Origin: Cryptomeria japonica
Lineage: Eukaryota; Streptophyta; Pinopsida; Cupressales; Cupressaceae
DNA: 64,000 nt
Assembly (NCBI RefSeq): GCF_030272615.1
Contig: NC_081406.1
Coordinates: 248,487,218 to 248,551,217 of the forward strand
Reading direction: 5' to 3'
Below the pieces are notes generated by a model. It was given only the letters and a program-made list of their open reading frames with translations, did not search any database and had not been told where the DNA came from. Below, one piece after another: positions 12,506 through 23,144 of the stretch. The position numbers and the translations under genes were made by a program. Each line of letters begins with the position of its first letter. Within the stretch, counting starts at the first letter, position 1.

Positions 12506-12799
12506 CATTGAATGAGACTGATGACTTTTTTCACCAACTGAAAAAATGTTGCCCTAATAAAACCATAAGGAATCTTTGAAAAATGAGATAGGTTTTTGTA
12601 GGGATCCCTCTCATGGTCTTGTATGTTTAAATGGATCATTCACAGGTACCACAGATTGCGAGTTACGGCTCGTCAAAGTTTGACAATTTTTAGCACTTAG
12701 GGTGCTCAAGGGATGACGCTAGTAAGGTATGACCCCGAGTGTTATACCGAGTGGGGGGATGGGGAATAGGAGCATACATAGGGTAATAATGCCTTACTA
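12506..12799 (+). repeat. 360-bp tandem array, left fragment
   Basis: Begins near ATTGAATGAGACTGATGAC and contains the array landmarks GACAATTTTTAGCACTTAGG and TATGACCCCGAG, then is cut by Copia-2 at 12800. Joining it to 20697 restores the array period: 118 + 245 = 363 bp between landmarks. Confidence 0.88.
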
Positions 12800-14497
12800 T
12801 GTTGGATTGTTGGCATTGAAAAAACTGATCAATCCAGAGAACCGGTATATGTGCTAAGGTTTGTCATTGATGTTCAACACTTACCGGTAAAGACACTAAC
12901 CGGTGAAGTGGTATAGGTAGAGTAGTGTTGTTTTTCAGTAAGAAAAAGTGATGACTTACTATACATGGAAACAACATTGGTATTGAATGATCAAAGGTTT
13001 AATCAAATCAAGGAAAGATAGATGAAGCCAATAGGTCTATCATTCAGGAAGATCGGTCACTTTGATGATGGTGAAGTCACAAAAGGTGACTCAAGCAAGA
13101 AGACTTGAAGTTGTATGCAAACCGGTAGCTCATTGGTAAACAAGGGAAGAGACTTGGTGCTAGCACAACAAACTGGCAGACAAAGGACAAACTGGTAATA
13201 TAGAAGTGTAGTGGCATATCGGTACACTGGTATGATAGAAGGAAGACAGGTGATCACCATAAATCTCAGAGCGGTGATCAGTTATTTAGTTGCAATGGCA
13301 AAGGATGAGTTGGTGAGCTTGTGTCTATGCCAAATCATATGTTGGTAAGGTCAACTTATAGTTATCATGCAATCAAGCATGATTACATGCAGATTTTTTG
13401 GTTCGCACTTATTTGGCTAAACATGACTCAGAAGTTTCTATCTTTGGGAGATGCGGTGGCATAATTGGTTGAAAACTTGGCGGAATTGCTGTAAGGTGCG
13501 TAGAGAAAGAGTGGGAGATTTTGAATTTGAAATCTTCTGAAATCCATTATTGATTTGATTGAGGAAATTCCTGAAGGTGTCAGCAGAAAATGTATAAAGC
13601 GTTCTTGAGTTCTTTCATAAAGTTTTGATCATGAAATTTGAAATAAGGAAATCTTGTTGAAGGCGATCCAAGGGGAAGAGAAGAGAGAGAGAAAGTTATA
13701 AGAAGTGTTAACACAACAGAGTGTGTTTGAGGTAGATTGACTAAGTGTAGAGTCAAGAGATAGAGAACTGGCTGAGTGCAGAGCTGAAGGACATAGAACT
13801 GGGTGAGTGCAGAGCTGAAAGACAAAGAACCGACAGAGTGCAAAGTTGAAGGTTAGAGGACCAACAAAGTGCAGTGCCAAGGGATAGGTGACTGGATGAG
13901 TGAAGAGCCAAAGGTGTAAGAAGAAAATCGATGTTGTGCAGAGAAGACACAACCGGTGTGTATTGAGTGTGATGCATATTGAGATCTGATCAAGCTATCA
14001 GTAGGTAATTCAAAAAATCATCCATTTGTTTCTTTCTAACAAATGCAACATAAATCCATTAACCAGGTGGACTTTAATAGGTCCCTTCTATAAAATCCCT
14101 TAATCGAGTGACATCTTAATCAATATTCTAAGTCCTCTAACCAGGCTACCTTTAACAGGGTAAAGACACTAACCGACCTTGTTCAAAATCCCTTAACCGG
14201 GTGACACCTAATAGTGTCTTTGTAATCTCCTAATAGGGATGGCTCTTAACTAGGCATACTCTAGAAGATTATAAATTTTGTGAGTTCCTACTCACACTGT
14301 GATTTTCTCCCTATTGGGTTTCCACTAGATAACTACTTGGTGTCACTGTCAACTTTTTATGCTTGCATATTTTACTTAAGTGATTAAGTATATTGTTGGA
14401 TCTTAGATGAATGCAGATTTAAGATAAAAGTTAAATTGTGAAAATTTGATTAAGTGTTGATTCAGCCCTCCCCTCTCAACACCAGTTGGGACTAACA
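12800..14497 (+). repeat. Copia-2 5' LTR
   Basis: 1698 bp. It contains six or so ~34-bp tandem units (13739-13930). Further on is a run of CCCTTAACCGGGTGACACC-like modules alternating with TTTAACAGG (14050-14250), then the GTGATTTTCTCCCTATTGGG-type block at about 14297-14327. Confidence 0.9.
13739..13930 (+). repeat. 34-bp tandem repeat inside Copia-2 5' LTR
   Basis: Units of the form GAGTGCAGAGCTGAAGGACA followed by a variable TAGAACTGG-like part, about six imperfect copies. The equivalent array in the 3' LTR lies at 19938-20125. Confidence 0.8.
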
Positions 14498-14514
14498 ATA
14501 GGTATCAGAGCATT
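14498..14514 (+). other. Copia-2 primer-binding site
   Basis: ATAGGTATCAGAGCATTAGG starts immediately after the LTR end ACTAACA. It matches the initiator tRNA-Met complement TGGTATCAGAGC except for one base. Confidence 0.85.
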
Positions 14515-14563
14515 AGGTCCCTATAATCAGAAGAAGCTTAACTAGCTTAGGGAAAGATCAAAG

Positions 14564-17500
14564 ATGATGCATAAGGAGGGTCCTAAGTTCTCTAAGGAGA
14601 ACTACACCTTATGGTGTGGAAGAATGAAACTCTATCTAAGATCCCTAGGTGAACACTACTGGAATCATGTGATCATAGAGTACAATGAACCTATAGGGAC
14701 TCTTACTTTGGAACAAATCAAGGAAAGGCAAGATAATACTACTGCTATGGATCTGATTGTTAGCACACTTTTAGATAATGAATTTGCTTAGGTACAAGAT
14801 TTGAAAACAACTTTTCAGATATGGAATAAGTTGAAGACAGTCTATGGGGGAGATCCAGATGTTCAAAAGGCCAAAGTAGACAGCCCGAGAGGAAAATATG
14901 ATGAGATGAGGATGTAGGAAAGTGAAAACATAGAGTAGTATAGAAAGAGGATAAAGGATGTAGTAAACTCCATCAAAAGCGCATGAGGAAATCTCAAGGA
15001 GGATAATGTGGTTAGAAAAATCCTGAGAACTCTACTACCACAATATGTCATAAGGGTCTCTGCTATCCAGGAACTCAGATCCTTGGGAACAGTCAGTGTA
15101 ACTCTTGACTCACTGATCGGTAAGTTGACTGCTTTTGAGTTGAGCAATTATGACAATAACGTACCAAATATTTATGCTTCTTTCAAAGCATTCATGATGT
15201 ATGCACCAACAAGGAGAAGGAAATAAACTAGTAGTAGTTCTACTACTAGAACCGGTCACTCCCATGAGAGTGACAATCTTCTCTCTAAGGAACAAGAGCA
15301 AGATGAAATTGAAGCTTTATTGGCAAGAAGATTGCCAAGAGGTAAAGGAAAATACAAAGGTAAACTACCCTTAAAGTGCTTCTCCTATAATAAGATAGGT
15401 CATATTGCTTCAAGATTTCCTAACAATGATAGAGATAAGAAGGATAATTTCAAAAGCTATAGGGACAAGAGAAAGAAGGAATGTTATCTTGCAGAAGAAG
15501 GAGTCACTAATGAAGAATCATAGAGATATGATGAAGATGAGATTTATTTTGTGGTATTCAAAGAGGAAATCATAGAGGAAGGAGAGATGGCATTGATTTC
15601 TAGCACAAACCGGTGTGGAGAATGGGTGACCAAAAGTGGCCGCACTCACCACATGATCGGTGATAGAAGAAAATTCCTTAGCATGAAGGATTGCAATGGA
15701 GGAACAATGAGGTTCGGAAATGATGCCCCATGTACAGTAAGAGGTAAGGGGTCTATAGCCTTGAATGATAAGACAAATTGTGATGATATCTATTGGGTAG
15801 AAGGATTAAAATATAATTTGTTGAGTGTTACACAACTTAACAATATGGGATACCAGTTAGAGTTCAATGAAGGGATATGTAAAATAAATGATAAATTTGG
15901 TAGTCTAATTGCCACCGGTAAACAGTCAAGAGGCAATTTGTTTCATCTAGACACCACCATAGGTAATTGTCTAGTGGCTAAGGTTGAAGACAACTGGTTG
16001 TGGCACAAAATATTGTGTCATGTTAATTTTGATAGCATAGCTAAAGTCAGTAAGGCAAAATCTGTCAAAGGGATGCCTGACATAGTAAAGCTTGAAAATG
16101 CTATGTGCAAAGAGTGTCAACTAGGAAAGTTGACCGTATCCAATTTCAACAATAAAACTTTCTCATCTAAAAGTGTGTTGGACTTAGATCACATAGACCT
16201 ATGTTGTCCCATGAGAACCAAGAGTTTCTATGGAGACTAGTAAATTATGTTATTTGTGGATGACTTCTCAAGAATGATGTGGGGTGTATTCTTGAAGGAA
16301 AAATCTAAAGCTTTTCACATGTTTAAGGTGTTTAAGGGTCGAGTAGAAAGAGGAACCGGTAAGAATCTGAAGTGCCTAAGATCAAACAAAGGAGGAGAGT
16401 TCACCTCGTAAGAGTTCATGAACTACTGCAAGGAATAGGGAATCATGAGACAAATGTCTGCACCTAGAACACCTCAACAGAATGGAGTTGGTGAGAGAAG
16501 AAACATAACTCTCATTGATTGTGCAAGAACTCTGATGATACAAAAGGACATCCCACATATCTTCTAGAGAGAAGCAATAAGAATTTTTGTATACACTTTG
16601 AACCAGATATAGGTAAAGAAAGGGACAAACAAAACTCCCTATGATTTATGGAGTGGATACTCACCTAATGTATGTTATTTCAAAGTATTTGGAAGAAGGT
16701 GATACATCAAGAGGGATGAGTACACTAGAAAATTTGATCCCAAGAGTGATGAGGGAACCTTCTTAGGTTACTCAACAAAGAGTGAGGCATACCGGTGTCT
16801 AAACAAAAGAACCGATAAGATTGTTGAAAGTGCAAATGTCATAGTAGATGAGTACTCTGAGAAAAATGAATAGGATAGTAAGAGTGAACTGGAGGACTAT
16901 AAAGGGTTTTAGTACAATGTACTGGTGGAACCTACTGAAGAAGATCCTTTTGAAGTGGCTAACGAAGAATCCTATGAAATAGAACCTACACAACTGGTAG
17001 AAGAAGCTTCGAGGAGTGAACTGGTATTGGCTAAATATGTCAAAAATAATCATCTGTAGAGGATCATCGATGACAAGGATGCGGGAGTTATAACTAGAAG
17101 AAGAGCAAGAGAGAATGAGTGTATGCTCTCCATTTTTGAGCGAAAAACAACAAGATAGGCTCTAAAAGATGATGACTGGGTCAAAGCCATGGAAGAAGAA
17201 CTGGAGTGAATAGAGAAAAATGATACCTGGACTCTAGTACCCAGATCGGAAAATAAAAATGTAATAGGCACCAAGTGGGTGTTCAGAAATAAGATGGATG
17301 AAACCGGTAAGGTGATAAGAAACAAGGAAAGATTGGTTTGTAAGGGCTATGCTCAAGAAGAAGTTTTGTACTATGGAGAAACCTTCGCATTGGTAGCCAA
17401 ACTAGAAGGGGTCAAAATTTTGCTGGCCTGTGCTTCTTATAAAAGGTTTAAAGTATACCAAATGGATGTCAAATTGACATTCTTAAATGGGGTGTTAGAG

Positions 17501-18675
17501 GAAGAAGTATACATAGAGCAACCATAAGGGTTTGCATCTGAAGATGGGATGAATATGGTATGCAGGTTGTAGAAGGCTCTGTATGGGCTGAAACAAGCAC
17601 CAACAGCTTGCTATGAGAGGTTACACTCATATCTGCTAAGCATAGGGTTCAAAAGAACTAGTGATAATAGTAACCTTATCTGAAGAGTGGAGTTGAAGGA
17701 AAACATTTAATTGCTGCTATCTTTGTAGATGACATCATCTTTGGGGGAGATGATGAGATGAGCAAAAGTTTTGCAGGACAAATGCAACAAGGATTTGAGA
17801 TGTCAATGATTGGTGAGATAAAGTTCTTTATTGGTCTGCAAGTCTCTCAATTAAAGAATGACATCTTCGTCAGTCAGACTAAGTACATAAGGGAAATTCT
17901 AAAATTTTTTGGAATGAAAGATTGCAAACCTGTTGGAACTCCATTGGTTACAGGTTGCAAGCTATCTAAATATGATGAGGTTGAAGATGTGAATGAAACA
18001 CTTTACCGGTCCATGATCGGTAAGTTACAATATGCAGTACATACCAGACCGGATATAGCACAAGTTGTTGGCTTGGTTGCCATATTTTTTGCAAATCCAA
18101 AAGAGACTCACATGATGGCAGTCAAAATAATATTCAGATACCTAAAGGGGACTAATGAGTATGGTCTCTGGTATCCACACAAGGGAGAATTTAGTTTAAG
18201 TGTCTTCACTGATTCAGATTGGGCTGGAAACATCAATTACAGGAAGAGCACCAGTGGAGGTTCATTCTTTCTCAAAGAGAGGATTGTATCTTGGACAAGT
18301 AAGAAACAAAACTTCACATCTCAATCCATAGCTAAGGCTGAGTATGTAGCTACTGCAATTAACTGCACACACATAGTTTGGATCAAGCATCTACCGGAAG
18401 GAATACAAGAAAAAGTGGTTGGATTGGTAGTAATTCATTGTGACAACACCAATGTCATTGACATATCTAAGAACCTAGTAATTCACTCCAAAACGAAGTA
18501 TATAGCCATCAAATATCACTATCTAAGGGAAAAAGTTCAAGAAAAGGAACTGATGTTGGAGTACATACCAACAAAAGAGTAGGTGGTTGATATCTTCACC
18601 AAGCCACTATAGAAGGGCACCTTTGACTATCTCAGAGGTAAGTTGGTGGTTATGCCCCTCCATTCAATAAAGTAA
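14564..18675 (+). pseudogene. Copia-2 gag-pol polyprotein (many stops)
   Basis: Opens with MMHKEGPKFSKENYTLW (gag). The zinc knuckle reads CFSYNKIGHIASRFP, so the second and last cysteines of CCHC are lost. The protease motif has decayed to TKSGRTHHMIG. Integrase follows, with LWHKILCHVNFDS and the NGVGERRNIT region near 16485. Next come reverse transcriptase ([23 protein letters not shown] at about 17722) and RNase H (DSDWAG; CDNTNVIDISKN). It ends with VDIFTKPL and a TAA at 18673-18675. In-frame stops number well over ten and are mostly TAG, with some TAA, typically where relatives have Gln. Few frameshifts are needed. The gene is clearly dead and older than Copia-1. Confidence 0.92.
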
Positions 18676-18805
18676 GCAAATAGGGTTCTACATCAATCTG
18701 GTATGCTTTCAAGTTTCGTTAAAAAAAAATGACTAGATTGATGAGTATGGACTACTCCGGTTAGGGGGAGCAGTCTAGTAAGTGTTTAAAAATGACTCTT
18801 TGACA

Positions 18806-18825
18806 TTGTTGTCAAAGGGGGAGAT
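18806..18825 (+). other. Copia-2 internal polypurine tract
   Basis: TTGTCAAAGGGGGAGATATG lies about 200 bp upstream of the 3' LTR. The terminal tract just before 19017 has decayed to CCAATGGGGAAGAT. The same paired arrangement is seen in Copia-1, Copia-3 and Copia-E. Confidence 0.65.
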
Positions 18826-19016
18826 ATGATTAGAGTGCTTGAGCTTTGGCAGGTAGTGATTGAGTTGAAGTTGTTGTATCAGAGTATGATCAGTGACCAA
18901 TGGAGATATTCATTACTCAGGGTAGAAGTAATGACTGGACTAGTACAGAGATGAAGGAACATGCATCTAATTAGCCAAAGTTTGAAGTGTTTACCATCAA
19001 TGCCAATGGGGAAGAT

Positions 19017-20696
19017 TGTTGGATTGTTGGTATTGATGAAAATAGTATATGTGCTAGGGTTTGTCATCATTGTTCAACACTTACCGATGAAGACACTAAT
19101 CGATGAAGTGGTATAGGTAGAGTAGTGTTATTTTTCAGTAAGAAAAAGTAATGACCTACTATACATGGAAACAACATTGGTATTGAATGATCAAAGGTTT
19201 AATCAGCTCAAGGAAAGATAGATTAAGCCAATCGGTCTATCATTCAAGAAGATTGGTCACTTTGATGATGGTGAAGTCACAAAAGGTGACTCGGGCAAGA
19301 AGACCCGAAGTTGTATGCAAACCAGTAGCTCATTGCTAAATAGGGGAAGAGACTTGGTGCTAGCACAACAAACCGGCAGTCAAAGGATGAACCAGAATAT
19401 AGAAGTGCAGTGGCATGCTGGTACACTGGTATGACAGAAGGAAGACAAATGATCACCATAAATCTCAGAGTGGTGATCGGTTATTCAGTTACGATGGCAA
19501 AGGATGAGTTGGTGAGATTGTGTCTATGCCAAATCATATGTTGGTAATGTCAACTTATAGTTATCATGCAATGAAGCATAATTACATGTTGATTTTCTGG
19601 TTCGCACTTATTTGGCTGAACACGACTCAGAAGTTTCTATCTTTGGGGGATGCAGTGGCAGAATTGGTTGAAGACTTGACGGAATTGTTGCAAGGCGTGC
19701 AGAGAAAGAGTGGGAGATTTTGAATTTGAAATCTTCCAAAATCCATGATTTATTTGATTGAGGAAATGCCTGAAGGTGTCGACAGAAAATGTATAAAGAG
19801 TTCTTGAGTTCTTTCAGAAAGTTTTGATTGTGAAATTTAAAATAAAGAAATCTTGTTGAAGGCAATCCAAGGGGAAGAGTAGAGAGAGAGAAAGTGCTAA
19901 GAGGTGTTAGCACAAAAAAGTGTGTTTGAGGTAGATCGACTAAGTGCAGAGTCGAGAGACAGAGAACTGATTGAGTGCAGAGTCAAAGGATAGAGAACCA
20001 GCTAAGTGCAGAGCAGGAGAACTGAGAACCAATAGAGTGCAAAGCCGAAGGTCAGAGGACTGACAGAGTGTAGTGCCAAGGGATAGGTGACCAGTTGAGT
20101 GAAAAGCCGAAGGTGTGAGAAGATAACTGGTGCTATGCAGAGAAGACCTAACCGATGTGTATTGAGTGTGATGCATATTGAGATCTGATCAAGCTATCAA
20201 TAGCTAATTTAGCAGATCATCCATCTATTGCTTTCTAACAACTGCAACATAAATCCATTAACTGGGTGGACTTTAATAGGTCTCTTCTGTAAAATCCCTT
20301 AGTCGGGTGACATCTTAACTGATGTTCTAAGTCCTCTAACCAGGCTACCTTTAACAGGGTAAAGACACTAACTGGCCTTGTTCAAAATCCCTTAACCAGG
20401 TGGCACCTAACAGTGTCTTTGTAATCTCCTAACAAAGATGGCTCTTAATCGTGCGTAGTCTAGAAGAGTACAAGTTTTGTGAGTTCCTACTCACACCGTG
20501 GTTTTCTCCCTATTGAGTTTCCACGAGATAACTCCTTGGTGTCATTGTCAACTTTTCATGCTTGCATATTTTACTTCAATGACTAAGTATATTATTGGAT
20601 CTTAGATGAATGCAAATTTAAGATAAAAGTTAAATTGTGAAAATTTGATTAAGTGTTGATTCACCCCTCCCCTATTAGCACCAGTTGGGACTAACA
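19017..20696 (+). repeat. Copia-2 3' LTR
   Basis: 1680 bp, homologous over its whole length to 12800-14497 with scattered substitutions. It includes the 34-bp tandem block (19938-20125) and the CCCTTAACC-module block (20250-20450). Confidence 0.92.
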
Positions 20697-22560
20697 AACT
20701 GGACATCTTGGAACCGACGGTTCGTGATCACGATGAGCAGAATGATAAATTGGCCATGTGAAAACATTTGATTGAATGAGACAGCATTTTTTCGCCAACT
20801 GAAAAAATGCTACCCTAATAAAATTGTAGGGAATATTGAAAAACCAACATAGGATTTAGTAGGGACCCCTCTTGTGTCCCTGAAGGTTCAAATGGATCAT
20901 TCACCGGTGCCATAGATTCTGAGTTAGGGACCGTCAAAGTTTGACAATTTTTAGCACCTAGGGTGCTCAAGGGACGATGCAGGTAGGGTATGACCCCAGG
21001 CATTCAACTAAGTTGGGGCAAAAAAATAGGAGAATTCATAATGTAAAAATGCCTAGATAGACATGTCAGAACCGATGGTTCGTGATCACAACGAGCATAA
21101 TGAGAAATTGGCAACACAATAACATTTGATTGAATGAGACTGATGATTTTTTTGCCAACTGAAAAAATGCTACCCTAATAAAACCATAGGGAATCTTGAA
21201 AAACTGAGATAGGATTTTGTAGGAACACCTCTCATGGCCTTGTAGATTCAAACAGATTGTTCTTAGGTGTCACGAATTTTGAGTTAGGGCCCATCAAAGT
21301 TTTACAATTTTTAGCACTTAGGGTGCTCAAGGGATGACGCTGGTAGGGTATGACCCCGAGCATTTGACCAAGTGGGGGGGGGGGGGGGAAATAGGATAAT
21401 GCATAGAGTAATAATGCCTAACTAGACATGTTGTAACTGACAGTTTGTGATCACGATGAGAAGAACGAGAAATTGGCCACGCGACAACATTTAATTGAGT
21501 GAGACTGACGATTTTTTTGCCAACTAAAAAAATGCTGCCCTAATAAAACCGTAGGGAATATTGAAGAATAGAGATAGGATTTTATAGGGACCCCTCTTAT
21601 GGCCCTTTAGGTTCAAATAAATCATTCACAAGTGCCACATATTCTAAGTTAGGGCTTGTCAAAGGTTGACAATTTTTAGCACTTGGGGTGCTCAAGGGAT
21701 GACGCGCGTAGGGTATGACCCCGAGCGTTCGACCGAGTGGGGGGGGGATAGGAGAATGCATAGGGTAATAATGCCTAACTGGAAATGTCAGAACTAATGT
21801 TTCATGATCATGATGAGTAGAATGAGAAATTGGCCACGCGACAACATTTGATTGAATGAGACTGACAATTTTTTTCGCCAATTGAAAAAATGCTGCCCTA
21901 ATAAAACCATAGGGAATCTAAAAAATTGAGATAGGATTTTGTAGGGACCCCTCTTGTGGTCTTGTAGGTTCAAACAAATTGTTTGCAGGTGCCACAGATT
22001 ACGAGTTAGGGCTCGTCAAAGTTTGACAATTTTTAGCACTTAGGGTGCTCAAGGGACAATGCCGGTAGGGTATGACCCCAAGCATTCGACAGAGTGGGGG
22101 GAGGGGGGAAATAGGATAATGCATAGGGTAATAATGCCTAACTATACATGTTGGAACTGGCGGTTCATGATCATGACGAGAAGAACAAGAAATTGGCCAC
22201 ATGACAACATTTGATTGAACGAGACTGATGCTTTTTTGCCAACTAAAAAAATGTTGCCCTAATAAAACCGTAGGAAATATTGAAGAACCGAGATAGGATT
22301 TTGTAGGGAACCCTCTCATGGCCCCGTAGGTTCAAACAAATTTTTCATAGGTACCACATATTCTGAGTTAGGGCTCATCAAAGGTTGACAATTTTTAGCA
22401 CTCAGGGTGCTCAAGGGACGATGCCGGTAGGGTATGACCCCGAGCGTTCAACCAAGTGGGGGAGAAAAAAAAAGCATGAATAGGGTAATAATGATTGACT
22501 AGACATGTCAGAACTGATGGTTCATGATCACGACGAGCAAATTGAGATCACGACGAGCGC
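20697..22560 (+). repeat. 360-bp tandem array with A/B dimer structure
   Basis: About five units. The landmark (T)GACAATTTTTAGCAC occurs near 20942, 21301, 21666, 22024 and 22386, giving spacings of 358-365 bp. Two variants alternate. One (near 21061, 21786, 22503) reads GACATGTCAGAACTGATGG. The other (near 20701, 21426, 22148) reads GACATGTTGGAACTG and has AGAAGAACGAGAAATTGG. The true repeat is therefore close to 720 bp. Each unit has a variable G run after CCGAGTGG, for example 21373-21388. No coding potential. Confidence 0.9.
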
Positions 22561-23144
22561 AACAATCTTGAGCAATTTTGCCAATATGAGTAACCTATGA
22601 CTAGACATAACAAATATTGGTCTAGATGACCTTATTACATAAAAAATGATTATATTTCACCTCATTTACATTGAGAATCCATCAAAACACTTGTCTTCCA
22701 AATTTGACCTCGTGGAGGCTTGATGAGCAAGGACGTCATTAAATTTTGTGAAGTTGCCAAACGCAACCAAATTTAACACTTACAATTTAGATGAAATGAA
22801 TTATATATAATCTGAAGATTATACAAACAACACTTATGATGAAATGAGATGAATTGTATTGTTCATTAAATAACCATTATTAACCATTGTTAATTATTGG
22901 ATTGAATATTAAAGTTTAAAATGATAACACCATGCACACATGAGCAATAATTTATATGATCAAATATCAACTTCTGTATATATGAAAATGTCAAATGATT
23001 ACAAGTGTATGTCCATACACAAATACGGCATAAATGCCAACCCAAACAAAATGTATGTCTATATATGTGAATGTATGTCCATATACAAAATATACATGCC
23101 AACTAGACATGTAAGAATCCCAAAACTATCTTTAACATCCTACG
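22561..23144. other. Non-coding spacer between array and accessory gene
   Basis: AT-rich sequence with no credible frame. It includes a partly duplicated string around ATGTATGTCTATATATGTGAATGTATGTCCATATAC (about 23005-23090) and would hold the 3' untranslated part of the minus-strand accessory gene. Confidence 0.45.

Larger units (their letters stand above)
12800..20696 (+). mobile_element. Copia-2: full-length, heavily decayed Ty1/copia element
   Basis: LTRs of about 1.7 kb (TGTTGGATTGTTGG...GGGACTAACA) flank a plus-strand gag-pol with many stops. The primer-binding site follows the left LTR and polypurine tracts precede the right LTR. Flanks are TACTA and AACTG. Both fit the array consensus CCTAACTAGACATG with one change each, so the target duplication was probably AACTA. 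The insertion lies inside a unit of the 360-bp array. Confidence 0.93.

Noticed and set aside
13580-13977. Minus-strand frames with SALHSxSxLSF repeats
   Set aside because: By-product of the 34-bp tandem repeat in the Copia-2 LTR; the same occurs at 19940-20176.
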